The notes: generated by a model from the sequence alone, not told the origin. A stretch of DNA of 64,000 bases from Leeuwenhoekiella aestuarii (GCF_004104055.1 NZ_QOVJ01000003.1:496001-560000); one strand, 5' to 3'. Positions 51,975-61,312 are shown, numbered from the stretch's first letter. Translations and numbers: made by a program.

Positions 51975-52559
51975 ATGAAGAGAATTTTACTAGGTATTTT
52001 ACTTATAACGACACTAAATACATTTGCTCAGGGAGTGCGCTACGGTGCAAAAATGGGAGTTAATATCTCAAAGCTCAGCGGTGATGATTTTGAGGACTCG
52101 AGTAGTCGATTAGGCTTTGCAGCAGGTGTTTTTGCAGAAATCCCATTTGGAAATTCATTAATTTTTCAACCTGAACTTTTATATTCTGGTCAGGGAATAA
52201 AGCCTAATACTGGCCCGGAGGGTAATTATGGTTTTGGTACAGATGGTTTGCCTAACAGGCCTTTTGATGAGCGAGCAGAATTAGACTATTTACAACTACC
52301 ACTTTTGCTTAAGAAAAACTTTGGAAAGTTCAATGTGTATTTAGGCCCACAAGTTGGAGTCGCAATTTGGAATTCAGACAATAATGGTATTTATAAGAAC
52401 TTTGATTATTCTGGTCTTGCAGGAATTGGCGTACAAATCTTAGACGGTGTTCTTCTTGAAGCACGTTACTCAATGGGCTTTAGAAATATCATTGAAGATC
52501 GATATAATTTAGAAGGTAAAAATCAATATTTTGCAATTATGGCTGCTTATAGGCTCTAA
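51975..52559 (+). CDS. PorT-like outer-membrane beta-barrel protein
   Basis: The 194-residue protein has a signal peptide (MKRILLGILLITTLNTFA) and an eight-strand-like barrel of the OMP_b-brl_2 group: RYGAKMGVNISKLSG, FAAGVFAEIPFG, FQPELLYSGQG, LDYLQLPLLLKKNFGKFNVYLGPQ. It ends with an aromatic-containing strand (FAIMAAYRL). Function is unknown; such barrels are common. It lies 70 bp after ppx with its own spacing and has a strong terminator. Confidence 0.88.
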   Translation: MKRILLGILLITTLNTFAQGVRYGAKMGVNISKLSGDDFEDSSSRLGFAAGVFAEIPFGNSLIFQPELLYSGQGIKPNTGPEGNYGFGTDGLPNRPFDERAELDYLQLPLLLKKNFGKFNVYLGPQVGVAIWNSDNNGIYKNFDYSGLAGIGVQILDGVLLEARYSMGFRNIIEDRYNLEGKNQYFAIMAAYRL

Positions 52560-52578
52560 TCGCTTAACCATATCCAAT

Positions 52579-52609
52579 AAAAAACCGACTTATTTAAGTC
52601 GGTTTTTTT
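52579..52609. terminator. Bidirectional terminator
   Basis: AAAAAACCGACTTA and TAAGTCGGTTTTTTT form a stem with T runs on both strands. It ends the porin gene and the convergent miaE gene (stop at 52637). Confidence 0.92.
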
Positions 52610-52636
52610 AGTAAATACTATTAGTAACGTTTCAGT

Positions 52637-53218
52637 TTAACCGTGTATCGTCTGGTCTTTGCTGAGGTTCTTCATTATTTCAGCTTCAAAATCTAGAAGG
52701 TCCTGCCATTTTTCATTGACTTCTTTTTCATCACCATATTTCCGTGCAAAGCCTAAAAACATTGTATAGTGATTGGCTTCACTTACCATTAGATTGTGGT
52801 AAAAGAGGCGCAGTTCTTCGTCTTTCAATTCTTGTGATAATAACCTGAATCGTTCACAGCTTCTAGCTTCGATAAGAGCTGCGTAAAGCAAGCGGTGAAC
52901 AAGTTGAGTGGTTCTGCTTCCGCCTTTAGGAAAAAATTTTAATAATTGATTTACATAAGCATCTTTGCGATCGTAACCTAAAGTGTTTCCGCGTGCAATA
53001 ATTTTATCGTGAACTAGTTTAAAATGACTGATTTCTTCTTTAACCAAAGCAATCATTTCTTGTACTAACTCTGTATATTCTGGGAACGAAACAATTAAGG
53101 AAATCGCCGTTGATGTAGCTTTCTGCTCACAAAAAGCATGATCAGTAAGAATATCATCAATATTCATTTCTACAATATTGACCCAACGCGGGTCTGTGGG
53201 TAATTTAAGTCCTAGCAT
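52637..53218 (-). CDS. miaE: tRNA-(ms2io6A)-hydroxylase-like di-iron protein
   Basis: The 193-residue ferritin-like protein carries the paired Glu/His motifs of MiaE: a first DHAFCEQKATS, EEISHFKLVH, EARSCERF and EANHYTMF. MiaE hydroxylates the isopentenyl group of a modified adenosine at tRNA position 37. Its ATG overlaps the stop of the dnaX tau frame by one base (TAATG), so the genes are coupled. Confidence 0.92.
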   Translation of the reverse strand: MLGLKLPTDPRWVNIVEMNIDDILTDHAFCEQKATSTAISLIVSFPEYTELVQEMIALVKEEISHFKLVHDKIIARGNTLGYDRKDAYVNQLLKFFPKGGSRTTQLVHRLLYAALIEARSCERFRLLSQELKDEELRLFYHNLMVSEANHYTMFLGFARKYGDEKEVNEKWQDLLDFEAEIMKNLSKDQTIHG

Positions 53219-53895
53219 TAGATATCAAGATCAAAAGTTTTACGCAATAATTCAAGATCAGGATTTTTATCCTTCAATTTCTCATATTTTTCACGCGTTG
53301 TATACGCATATTTTTTCTCTGCAGCCTCGTTAACAGTAACATCTATGGTAATGTCATAGTTTTCAAGTTTCCGTTTAAGGTATTCTAAAAGATTGTGTTG
53401 GGCACGCTCGAGCTCTACGCGCATCGTATCATTAGGAAACTCAAGTTGAATTGCAGTTCCTTTTAAGGTAGGAGTATCGGTCTCTAAATTTGAAGCTAAA
53501 ATCTTTTCCCCTTTTTTCTGAAGTCTTGCGACATATTCTTTCCAGACTGCCTGCATAGCAATTTCTGTAAATGGCTTCCGAGGCAATTGGCTTACATCAA
53601 TTTCCTTTTCAGTCTTCTTTTCAAGGATTTCCTTTTTACGCTTTAGACCTTTTAGAGAAAGTCCAGAAACTTGATTTGTTTTTTGAGATAAGTCTGGTTT
53701 TATTCTCGGCTGAGGAACAGTAGGTTTTTCCGGAGATGTAGGCTGAATTTCTTTTTTCTGAGGCTGAATAGCTTCAGGTTTTGTCTCTATTTTAGTTGAA
53801 TCAACATCATTAGCAACTGGTGTTGTTACTTTGTTTTGTGAATCCGCCGGTTGTGATTTTTTGAAATAAGAAGCAGGGATTATGAAATTACGCCC
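53218..53895 (-). CDS. dnaX: DnaX tau-specific C-terminal part (-1 frame)
   Basis: This open frame continues directly from the A10 run of dnaX in the -1 frame without a stop (GRNFIIPASYFKKSQ onward). It holds a Pro/Gln/Lys-rich linker of about 90 residues and then a compact domain (PFTEIAMQAVWKEYVARLQ to LELLRKTFDLDI), like the polymerase-contacting end of tau. There is no plausible independent start at its beginning. With a -1 shift the full protein is about 584 residues, a usual length for DnaX in this phylum. The last base of its stop overlaps the miaE ATG. Confidence 0.82.
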   Translation of the reverse strand, partial: GRNFIIPASYFKKSQPADSQNKVTTPVANDVDSTKIETKPEAIQPQKKEIQPTSPEKPTVPQPRIKPDLSQKTNQVSGLSLKGLKRKKEILEKKTEKEIDVSQLPRKPFTEIAMQAVWKEYVARLQKKGEKILASNLETDTPTLKGTAIQLEFPNDTMRVELERAQHNLLEYLKRKLENYDITIDVTVNEAAEKKYAYTTREKYEKLKDKNPDLELLRKTFDLDI

Positions 53896-54971
53896 TTTTT
53901 TTTTTCTCCATCAAAAGTGATAGAGGTCATTTGCATCAGACAAAGTTCTACGAGCAATCGCGCGTTGCGACTGGTTCTGTATTTTAAATCACACTCGTTC
54001 GCTGACTCTAACGCTTGCATTAAAAAGGTGAAACTGGTTTTTTGAGCCTGCTCGTGGTATTTCTTTTTAGTTTGATCTCCTACTTCTAACAATGGAATTG
54101 TTGATGGATTTTTGCAAACCATAAGATCCCTATAATGTGAAGCTAACCCGGCTATAAAATGATGACCATCAAAACCCCTAGATAAGATTTCATTAAAGTT
54201 CAATAGAAGTTGCGGAATATTATTCTCAAGAATTAGATCTGTAGTTTCAAAATACGTATCGTAATCTAAAACATTGAGATTTTCTGTAACTGCAGCTCTT
54301 GTAAGGTTGTCACCCGAAAAACTAACAACACGATCAAAGGTAGAAAGTGCATCTCTTAAGGCTCCGTCAGCTTTCTGAGCAATGATGTGTAAACCTTCTT
54401 CATCAGCAGTTATACCCTCTTGTTTTGCAATATCAACCAGATGCTCGCGAATATCTTTAACCGTAATACGCTTAAAGTCAAAAATCTGACATCTTGATAA
54501 GATGGTAGGGATAATCTTGTGCTTTTCGGTAGTGGCAAGAATAAAGATTGCGTGCTTTGGTGGCTCTTCTAAAGTTTTTAGAAAAGCGTTAAAAGCTGCA
54601 GATGAAAGCATGTGAACTTCATCAATAATATATACTTTATAATTACCTACCTGCGGAGCTATACGTACCTGATCTATAAGGTTACGTATATCGTCTACCG
54701 AATTGTTTGAAGCAGCATCCAGTTCAAAAATATTGAATGCATAATCTTCATTCTCATCAACTTGCTCATCTGCTTCCTGGTTTATTTTTTTAGCCAGAAT
54801 ACGGGCACAGGTAGTTTTGCCTACGCCTCTAGGTCCCGTAAATAATAAAGCTTGCGCAAGATGATTGTTTGCAATGGCATTCTCTAACGTATTGGTAATA
54901 GCCTGTTGACCTACTACGTCTTTAAACGTTGCGGGTCTGTACTTACGGGCTGATACGATAAATTGTTCCAC
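53880..54971 (-). CDS. dnaX: DNA polymerase III gamma/tau (0-frame product)
   Basis: DnaX is the motor of the clamp loader. The 0-frame encodes 363 residues: AAA+ ATPase with Walker A GPRGVGKTT (46-54), DEVHMLS, sensor 1 region and the collar domain. The four zinc-binding cysteines found after ARILAKKIN in E. coli DnaX are absent; a short acidic stretch replaces them. The frame ends five codons after a run of ten A that contains the heptamer A AAA AAG, the same slippery site as in E. coli dnaX. In E. coli the shift yields the short gamma; here the normal frame yields the short form and the shift would yield tau. Confidence 0.9.
   Translation of the reverse strand: MEQFIVSARKYRPATFKDVVGQQAITNTLENAIANNHLAQALLFTGPRGVGKTTCARILAKKINQEADEQVDENEDYAFNIFELDAASNNSVDDIRNLIDQVRIAPQVGNYKVYIIDEVHMLSSAAFNAFLKTLEEPPKHAIFILATTEKHKIIPTILSRCQIFDFKRITVKDIREHLVDIAKQEGITADEEGLHIIAQKADGALRDALSTFDRVVSFSGDNLTRAAVTENLNVLDYDTYFETTDLILENNIPQLLLNFNEILSRGFDGHHFIAGLASHYRDLMVCKNPSTIPLLEVGDQTKKKYHEQAQKTSFTFLMQALESANECDLKYRTSRNARLLVELCLMQMTSITFDGEKKKGVIS
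53893..53908 (-). other. dnaX slippery A10 run
   Basis: On the minus strand the codons read GGA GAA AAA AAA AAG GGC. A -1 slip at A AAA AAG, or transcriptional addition of one A, leads to GGG CGT AAT and the long tau frame. A true length of eleven A in the genome would give tau directly. Confidence 0.75.
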
Positions 54972-55141
54972 TGTTTTTTTGAATAAAAAATTTCAGAAAA
55001 CCATTTGCTATCTGAGTGAACAAATATAAAAATAGCTAGTCCATTTAAGGTCTAATACGACTGATTTTTGCCATTTTGTTATCAACAATTTTTGCATTTT
55101 TAGAATGCATGGTATTTAATCAGGACTAACTAATAAAAGTG

Positions 55142-55149
55142 TATTTTTG
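55142..55149 (+). promoter_or_regulatory. -7 box of rnpB
   Basis: TATTTTTG fits TAnnTTTG exactly and ends 5 bases before the P1 helix of the RNase P RNA, which fixes the likely transcription start near 55154. Confidence 0.75.
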
Positions 55150-55153
55150 CGGC

Positions 55154-55480
55154 AAGCAGACCGCCTTATCGCTTTTATTAAAACTTGTTTTTAAAAAAAG
55201 AGGAAAGTCCGGACACTATAGGGAAGCATAGCGGCTAACGGCCGTCGGCCATAATGCATATTACGGTCAGGACCAGTGCAACAGAAAGAATGTACAGATA
55301 ATGCTGTAGTGAAACCAGGTAAACTCTATGCGGTGCAATGTCATGTATACCGGCAATTAAGTGCGTCTCGTGCGATGCCGGAGGGTAGACAGATTGAGCA
55401 AATAAGTAATTATTTGTCTAGATAAATGATAAGGTATTACTGCGTGCAGTAAGAACAGAATCCGGCTTACAGGTCTGCTT
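55154..55480 (+). ncRNA. rnpB: RNase P RNA
   Basis: The catalytic RNA matures tRNA 5' ends. Helix P1 is AAGCAGACC (55154-55162) with GGTCTGCTT (55472-55480). The universal parts are in order: GAGGAAAGTCCGGAC (P4 5' strand, 55199-55214), ACAGAAAG, GTGAAACCAGGTAAACTC, GGGTAGACAGATTGAG and ACAGAATCCGGCTTAC (P4 3' strand). A T run after P1 acts as terminator. Its 3' end overlaps by 14 bp the 3' end of a convergent protein gene. Confidence 0.96.
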
Positions 55481-55868
55481 TTTTATTTAACTTTTTATTG
55501 AGCGAATTATTAATCCAATATATAGCTTCTTCTAAAGTAAAAAATACTTCAAGTGGTTTTTTAAAGAATGCCTTTTCAAAATTTGCGGTTTCTCGTTTTA
55601 ATGATTGATCGCTTACTACGGCCATCCCGGTTATGTATTTATAAAATTTACAGGTTAAATAATCTGTAGGGTTAACGTTATAATCGTTTACCCTCAATGA
55701 TATATATCCGTAATAAGTGCCTTCTCCGAAGAAATTTGTAATAGTCTCGTGGGCTTCAGCGATTTGTTTTGCATTCAGACTAATGCCTTCATTTATTTCA
55801 GAAATAACAAAATTTGGGTAAAAGGTCAAAATACAAAAGCTAAGCTTTTGTGTTTTAATTGAATTCAA
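55467..55868 (-). CDS. Hypothetical protein, possibly SpoIIAA/STAS-like
   Basis: The 133-residue protein lacks a signal peptide. Alternating strands and helices and the region MAVVSDQSLKRETANFEKA followed by FTLEEAIYWIN resemble the SpoIIAA-like (STAS/SEC14-type) single-domain proteins common in Flavobacteriaceae. Function is unknown. It ends inside the convergent rnpB gene: its stop codon lies in P1 of the RNase P RNA, so both 3' ends are fixed to each other. It is downstream of rsmD on the same strand after a 54-bp gap. Confidence 0.65.
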   Translation of the reverse strand: MNSIKTQKLSFCILTFYPNFVISEINEGISLNAKQIAEAHETITNFFGEGTYYGYISLRVNDYNVNPTDYLTCKFYKYITGMAVVSDQSLKRETANFEKAFFKKPLEVFFTLEEAIYWINNSLNKKLNKKADL

Positions 55869-55922
55869 GTTGGGTTTGTTTTGAGTAGCAAAAGTATCTA
55901 AAAGTCAGGTGATTAGAGTTAA

Positions 55923-56459
55923 TTATGCGTTAAAAAAACTAAAAGCGCTTCCGCCATATTTTCTTATTTCGGTGAAGTTGGCGTGTTCATTTAGATCTGT
56001 ATGTTTACTATGCTCGATTACAAGGCATCCATCAGCAAGAAGTAAATCATTTTCAAAAACAAGATCTACAATTTTTAGAAATTCAGCTGTATCAAAATCA
56101 TAAGGAGGGTCAGCAAATATCACGTCATATTGACCGCCGGCACGAGACAGATAGCTATAAACATCAGATTTTATGGTAGTAATATTCAGTTCTAAATCAG
56201 TTGCAGTTTGGTCTATAAATTTTGTACATCCCGCGTGCGTATCTACCGCAGTTACTGATTCAGCGCCACGAGAAGCAAACTCATAACTTATATTACCTGT
56301 ACCAGAAAATAAGTCTAGAACGTATATTCTGGTTAGGCTATATCTGTTTCTAAGAATATTAAACAGCGCTTCTTTAGCCATATCTGTAGTAGGGCGTACC
56401 GGTAATTTTTTTGGTGCTGTAATGCGCCTTCCTTTTAGGCTTCCGCTGATAATTCTCAT
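55923..56459 (-). CDS. rsmD: 16S rRNA (guanine-966 N2)-methyltransferase
   Basis: RsmD methylates G966 in 16S rRNA during 30S assembly. The 178-residue protein has MRIISGSLKGRRI at the start, the SAM site VLDLFSGTGNISYEFASRG and the catalytic FADPPYDF. It overlaps the upstream DUF3822 gene by ATGA (56456-56459), an arrangement usual in Flavobacteriia. Confidence 0.94.
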   Translation of the reverse strand: MRIISGSLKGRRITAPKKLPVRPTTDMAKEALFNILRNRYSLTRIYVLDLFSGTGNISYEFASRGAESVTAVDTHAGCTKFIDQTATDLELNITTIKSDVYSYLSRAGGQYDVIFADPPYDFDTAEFLKIVDLVFENDLLLADGCLVIEHSKHTDLNEHANFTEIRKYGGSAFSFFNA

Positions 56460-57253
56460 AAACTTAAATCGTATTGTAAAAATGAATTTTTAAGGATACT
56501 GTTACTTTCAGAAGAATAAAACTCGATATCTCTTACATATTCGTAAATGAGCTTGTAAGTGGCATCTTCTTCAGTTATAGTACCATTTAACCAAAGCTTT
56601 GTTGTTTCGGTATTGAGTTGTATTTGCTCAAAACAAAAGAGAATATAATACACAAAATCTTCTGGGGTCTCATATTTAAAATGGTTGTTAAGTAAAAGTT
56701 TTTGACCCTGATAACAAACTAAATCAATGGCCTGTGGACTAACCTGAATAAAAACTTCAGGACTGTCTTTAGTACGCGTTTGGTTAAGTATATTTTTTAT
56801 TAGAATTGACTGACTATGATAGTAGGTAAACGTACCAAAATGATCAAAAAAGAAATTATTAATGTTCGCATAGGGAACATAAACATTGATAAGGTTCAAT
56901 TCTTCAATCTCATCATAAACTATAAAATCTGTCTTTAAGATTTTTGTATTGAATTTGAGGTAATCTGTGAGATTCTGCTCATTAAATAATACTTTAGGAA
57001 CCATTGCAAAAAGTTCATTTGCATAAACCACAACGACTTCTTTAAATACTTTATTGAGCGAAGGAGTAGCGCTAAACACATTTTGAATCCTTTCTAAAGA
57101 CTTTTGAGGAGTACTTGAGTTTTCAAAAAAATGCTCTTGACTATCTACAAGAGTATCTGAAACAAAATCTTTTATATAAAAAGAAAATCCATCCAAGCTA
57201 ACTTGGATGGATACTATAAGATTTTCTGGTTTTACCAGATTGTTATTCGTCAT
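56456..57253 (-). CDS. DUF3822 family protein
   Basis: The 265-residue protein of the DUF3822 family has two similar halves that resemble an actin-like or pilus-ATPase fold (LIVSIQVSLDGFSFYIKD at the start). It is regularly found next to rsmD in Bacteroidota, but its role is unknown. It overlaps rsmD by 4 bp and the upstream gene by 11 bp, so it is in the middle of a three-gene operon. Confidence 0.88.
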   Translation of the reverse strand: MTNNNLVKPENLIVSIQVSLDGFSFYIKDFVSDTLVDSQEHFFENSSTPQKSLERIQNVFSATPSLNKVFKEVVVVYANELFAMVPKVLFNEQNLTDYLKFNTKILKTDFIVYDEIEELNLINVYVPYANINNFFFDHFGTFTYYHSQSILIKNILNQTRTKDSPEVFIQVSPQAIDLVCYQGQKLLLNNHFKYETPEDFVYYILFCFEQIQLNTETTKLWLNGTITEEDATYKLIYEYVRDIEFYSSESNSILKNSFLQYDLSL

Positions 57254-57890
57254 TGTCCCCGTAACTCTGTGGCCAGTTTCCTGCTGTACTAACTTTATCC
57301 ATAGAACCTACAGAAAGATATGCACCATTAACACCATCTACAGAAAGAACTTGCTTTTCTTTATTTACATAGTCTTTTGGCTGGTCATATAATAAAACAT
57401 CTTTTGAAACTTTTGCTTCAAATACAGGGATAGGCATATCACTTTTGAGAATAGTACCGGCTTCCATTTCAAATTGCTTATCTGTACCTGGAACATTCAT
57501 CATCGTTTTATAACGATCAGTACCTTGATAAAGTGAATCACGTACAGGTGTGTATCCTAATGTATCAATAATAGTAATTTCTTTGTTTGTATCTACTCGG
57601 TAACGACGTGTAGCTTCTTCATCAAGAACTAAGGTATCGCGACGCTCAGTAAGCGTAAACTCAGCAGTATCGATGAATTTAACTAATTCGTCAAAGTTGT
57701 TAGCAAACTTTCCATTGATTTGCTTGTATGCCATTTGACCTTTTTGAATATCAATAAGTTTATCAACGGCTTTCTGGTAACGTACAACTTTAAGATCATT
57801 AAATTTTACTTCGCCGTAAACAGCGTCAAAAAGCAAATATCCTAATACTCCGATGACAACCCAAAGTACTAACTGAATTACTATTTTCAT
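57243..57890 (-). CDS. Membrane-anchored hypothetical protein
   Basis: The 215-residue protein has one N-terminal membrane helix (KIVIQLVLWVVIGVLGYLLF, 2-21) and a hydrophilic, probably periplasmic remainder with a helical start (VRYQKAVDKLIDIQKGQMAYKQ). The layout recalls pseudopilin-like or septum-associated anchors, but I recognise no family. It is first in the operon with DUF3822 and rsmD, overlapping the former by 11 bp. Confidence 0.75.
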   Translation of the reverse strand: MKIVIQLVLWVVIGVLGYLLFDAVYGEVKFNDLKVVRYQKAVDKLIDIQKGQMAYKQINGKFANNFDELVKFIDTAEFTLTERRDTLVLDEEATRRYRVDTNKEITIIDTLGYTPVRDSLYQGTDRYKTMMNVPGTDKQFEMEAGTILKSDMPIPVFEAKVSKDVLLYDQPKDYVNKEKQVLSVDGVNGAYLSVGSMDKVSTAGNWPQSYGDNDE

Positions 57891-58007
57891 TCGATGTGTG
57901 GTTTTTAGATTTTAATTAAGGTTATAAGCAAATCTACAATTTTTTTTTAATCGTTAAAGGATATCCCCTTAAATTCATTAGTATCTTTACACATTCAACA
58001 ATTATTT

Positions 58008-59441
58008 ATGGAGCTGGACCAGCACGCATTTTATAAACTTTTACTTAAAGATTTTCCGCATAGCCCTACTCAGAAACAAGATATTCTTTTACAGCAACTT
58101 AGCGGTTTTTTATTTGAGCCCAAAAATAATTCTATTTACCTTTTAAAAGGTTATGCAGGTACAGGTAAAACAACTGTTATAGGGACAATTGTTAAAAACT
58201 TGTGGAAAATTAAAATGTCTTCCGTACAATTAGCACCCACAGGAAGGGCTGCAAAAGTCATCTCAAACTACAGCGATAAACCGGCGCATACCATTCATAG
58301 AATAATATATTATCCTAAAAAGCAAAGTGGAGGAGGTGTTTCTTTCACTTTACAGCGCAACAAACATCGCAATACCATTTTTATTGTTGACGAAGCATCA
58401 ATGATATCAGATAATGCAGCCGAGTCTAAACTTTTTGAAAACGGTTCTTTGTTAGATGATTTAATGTCTTATGTATATAGCGGGAACAATTGTAAACTTT
58501 TATTGATAGGTGATCAGGCGCAGTTGCCTCCTGTTAAGATGGACATTAGTCCTGCCCTTGACGAACGTAATTTGGAGTTGCAGTTTGATAAAACCGTTAA
58601 GAGTATTGAGTTGGATGAAGTAATGCGACAAGCTGAAACCAGTGGTATTCTCAAAAATGCAACCCGAATACGAGAGTTTTTGAATGATGAACTTTATGAG
58701 GATTTCAAGTTTGATCTGAGTAATCAGGATGATGTGGTGCGGTTAATAGATGGTAACGAGATTATGGATTCTCTTAGCGATTCTTATCAAGAATATGGGA
58801 ATGAAGGTACTGCTATAATTGTTCGCTCTAACAAACGTGCCAATCTCTACAACCAGCAGATACGCTCAAGAATTCTTTTTAAAGAAGAAGAAGTGAGTGC
58901 CGGTGACTATTTTATGGTTGTGAAAAATAATTATTTCTGGCTGGATACAAAAAGTGAGGCAGGCTTTATAGCTAATGGTGATATTGTAGAAATTCTTGAA
59001 ATTTTCAGTATTAAAGAATTGTATGGTTTCCGCTTTGCGGAAGTGAAAATTCAAATGACAGACTATCCCAATCTGGCACCTTTTGAAACGGTTTTATTAT
59101 TAGATACCCTTACCTCTGAAACACCTTCTTTATCTTATGAGGAGTCTAATCAGCTGTATCAGGAAGTAATGAAAGATTATGCAGATGAGACTTCAAAGTA
59201 TAAAAAGTTTATGAAGGTTAAGAACAATAAATTCTTTAATGCACTACAGGTTAAATTCTCATACGCCATAACTTGTCATAAATCACAAGGTGGGCAATGG
59301 GAAACTATTATGGTAGAGCAACCCTATTTGCCTAATGGGATGGATAAAGATTATCTACGCTGGCTATATACTGCAATTACAAGAGCTCGTAAAAAGCTGT
59401 ATCTTATAGGTTTTAAAGACGATATGTTTATCGAAAATTAA
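58008..59441 (+). CDS. RecD-like/Dda-type DNA helicase
   Basis: A 477-residue superfamily 1B helicase. Motif I is GYAGTGKTT (48-56), followed by QLAPTGRAAKVI, the Walker B FIVDEASMIS, motif III LLIGDQAQLPPV, and the C-terminal SYAITCHKSQGGQWE and YTAITRARKKLYLIG. It lacks the long N-terminal regions of RecD and RecD2, so it resembles phage T4 Dda and is a likely 5'-3' helicase. It is divergent from the DUF3822 operon. TATCTTTA at 57982-57989 is a near-match to the -7 consensus. Confidence 0.92.
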   Translation: MELDQHAFYKLLLKDFPHSPTQKQDILLQQLSGFLFEPKNNSIYLLKGYAGTGKTTVIGTIVKNLWKIKMSSVQLAPTGRAAKVISNYSDKPAHTIHRIIYYPKKQSGGGVSFTLQRNKHRNTIFIVDEASMISDNAAESKLFENGSLLDDLMSYVYSGNNCKLLLIGDQAQLPPVKMDISPALDERNLELQFDKTVKSIELDEVMRQAETSGILKNATRIREFLNDELYEDFKFDLSNQDDVVRLIDGNEIMDSLSDSYQEYGNEGTAIIVRSNKRANLYNQQIRSRILFKEEEVSAGDYFMVVKNNYFWLDTKSEAGFIANGDIVEILEIFSIKELYGFRFAEVKIQMTDYPNLAPFETVLLLDTLTSETPSLSYEESNQLYQEVMKDYADETSKYKKFMKVKNNKFFNALQVKFSYAITCHKSQGGQWETIMVEQPYLPNGMDKDYLRWLYTAITRARKKLYLIGFKDDMFIEN

Positions 59442-59446
59442 GAATA

Positions 59447-60013
59447 ATGGAAATCTTTTTCAGTATTTGCTTAGGAATTGGTCTGGCTGCTGCAGCCGGT
59501 TTTAGAGTGTTTTTACCGCTACTAGCATTGAGCTTAGCTGCCTATTTTGAAGTTCTAGATCTCACCGAAGGTTGGGCGTGGTTAGGCAGTTTGCAAACTC
59601 TGATCCTCTTAGGGGTTGCTTCAGTTTTTGAAATTCTGGCATATTATATACCTTGGTTTGATAATGCATTAGATACTATTTCTATACCGCTAGCAAGTTT
59701 TGCAGGTACGATTTTGTTTTTGGTCACTTTAGGTGATTTTGAGCCTTGGGTGTCATGGTCTCTTGCAATAATAGGGGGTGGTGGTACTGCCGGTCTTATA
59801 GCAGGATCTACCGCAACTGTGAGAGCAGCATCATCAACGACAACACTAGGTTTTGCAAATCCTATTTTTTCAACTCTTGAAGCGATAGTTTCTACCATAC
59901 TTTCTATACTTGCTATTTTTATTCCTATTCTTGCAGCGTTTTTGGTCTTCTATTTGGGTTACCGAATTATTAAATGGTTCAAAAAACGAAAACTGAAACA
60001 GAACATAAATTAA
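59447..60013 (+). CDS. DUF4126 family membrane protein
   Basis: A 188-residue integral membrane protein with four or five helices and Gly/Ala-rich segments, including the conserved start [20 protein letters not shown] and the [16 protein letters not shown] loop of DUF4126. Function is unknown. It begins 5 bp after the helicase and 7 bp before kdsB, so all are likely in one transcript. Confidence 0.88.
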   Translation: MEIFFSICLGIGLAAAAGFRVFLPLLALSLAAYFEVLDLTEGWAWLGSLQTLILLGVASVFEILAYYIPWFDNALDTISIPLASFAGTILFLVTLGDFEPWVSWSLAIIGGGGTAGLIAGSTATVRAASSTTTLGFANPIFSTLEAIVSTILSILAIFIPILAAFLVFYLGYRIIKWFKKRKLKQNIN

Positions 60014-60020
60014 AGCACTA

Positions 60021-60776
60021 ATGACTCATAAGTTAAAAACTATAGCAATGATTCCGGCTCGATATGAGGCTTCTCGTTTTCCCGGAAAATTAATGCAAGA
60101 TTTACAAGGTAAACCAGTCATCATACGTACTTATGAGGCTGCGTTAAAAACTCAGTTATTTGATAACGTTTATGTAGTCACAGATAGCGACCTTATTTAC
60201 AATACAGTTAAAGCTGCAGGTGGTGAGGTTATTATGAGTCAAAAAGAGCACAGTTGCGGCAGTGATCGCATTGCAGAAGCTGTTGCAGATCTTGACATAG
60301 ATATTGTTGTAAATGTACAAGGGGATGAGCCATTTACCAACGAAGATGATATGCGTAATGTACTTCAGGTATTTTATGAGAACGGTGCAGAGGCTATTGA
60401 TTTAGCTTCATTAATGACTCCAATTATGGTAAAAGCAGAGATTGAAAACCCAAATAATGTGAAGGTGATTGTTGATGAAGCAAATTTTGCCTTATACTTT
60501 TCAAGAGCGCCAATACCGTTTCCTAGAGATCAAGATATTGATATAACATATTATAAGCATAAAGGTATTTACGCATTTAGGAAACAAGCAGTACTTGATT
60601 TTGCAAAATTACCTATGCGCGGACTTGAAGCTGCTGAAAAAATAGAAGCTATTCGCTATTTAGAATATGGTAAGCGTATTAAAATGGTGTATTCAGATTC
60701 ACCTGCAATTGGCATAGATACTCCTCAAGATCTTGAGGAAGCTCGTCTAATTATTAAAAAACAACGGCGGTCTTGA
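60021..60776 (+). CDS. kdsB: 3-deoxy-manno-octulosonate cytidylyltransferase
   Basis: KdsB makes CMP-Kdo for the lipopolysaccharide core. The 251-residue protein has [16 protein letters not shown] at the start, VNVQGDEPF (metal-binding Asp) and the [10 protein letters not shown] motif. It marks an LPS-containing, Gram-negative envelope. Its stop overlaps the ATG of the next gene (TGATG). Confidence 0.97.
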   Translation: MTHKLKTIAMIPARYEASRFPGKLMQDLQGKPVIIRTYEAALKTQLFDNVYVVTDSDLIYNTVKAAGGEVIMSQKEHSCGSDRIAEAVADLDIDIVVNVQGDEPFTNEDDMRNVLQVFYENGAEAIDLASLMTPIMVKAEIENPNNVKVIVDEANFALYFSRAPIPFPRDQDIDITYYKHKGIYAFRKQAVLDFAKLPMRGLEAAEKIEAIRYLEYGKRIKMVYSDSPAIGIDTPQDLEEARLIIKKQRRS

Positions 60777-61312
60777 TGCGTTCTATTGCAAAAATCATCT
60801 ATAAATCCTTAGACTGGTCAATACGTGGCCGATTTCCTGAGGAGGTAAAGAAAATGGTGGTAATTGCAGTGCCACATACCAGTTGGCACGACTTCTATAT
60901 GGGTTTACTTTTTAGAAGCATTATTGGAGTTCAAATTAATTTTTTAGGAAAGAAAGAACTTTTTAAATGGCCATTTGGCTGGTATTTTAGAAAAGTGGGA
61001 GGCATACCACTAGATCGTTTCAACAAGCAGAATAAAGTAGATCGAATTGCTGAAATGTTTCAGGAACATGATATATTCCGTCTAGCACTCTCTCCTGAAG
61101 GAACACGCAAAAAGGTAGAAAAATGGAAAACAGGGTTCTATTATATAGCTCTAAAAGCAGGAGTGCCTATTCTTCCCATTACTATGGATTTCGGAAAAAA
61201 AGAGCATCGTATAGGTAATTTATTCTACCCTACAGGAAATAGTGAAGCAGATTTAGCTTCTTTAATTGATTTTTTCAAAGGAGTAGAAGGTAAAATTCCA
61301 GAAAATTCTTAA
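60776..61312 (+). CDS. 1-acyl-glycerol-3-phosphate acyltransferase-like
   Basis: The 178-residue protein has the PlsC-type motifs: HTSWHDF (motif I, H-x4-D), FLGKKELFKWPFGWYFRKVGGIPLDR and SPEGTR (motif III), then VPILPI. It is shorter than PlsC. The gene starts at ATG 60776 inside the kdsB stop. The likely role is acylation of a lysophospholipid or a related lipid in the inner membrane; neighbour kdsB suggests envelope synthesis. Confidence 0.85.
   Translation: MRSIAKIIYKSLDWSIRGRFPEEVKKMVVIAVPHTSWHDFYMGLLFRSIIGVQINFLGKKELFKWPFGWYFRKVGGIPLDRFNKQNKVDRIAEMFQEHDIFRLALSPEGTRKKVEKWKTGFYYIALKAGVPILPITMDFGKKEHRIGNLFYPTGNSEADLASLIDFFKGVEGKIPENS

Noticed and set aside
53218-53586. Independent gene for a 122-residue protein starting at TTG 53586
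   Set aside because: The same frame is open back to the dnaX A10 run, and the product matches the expected C-terminal part of DnaX tau.
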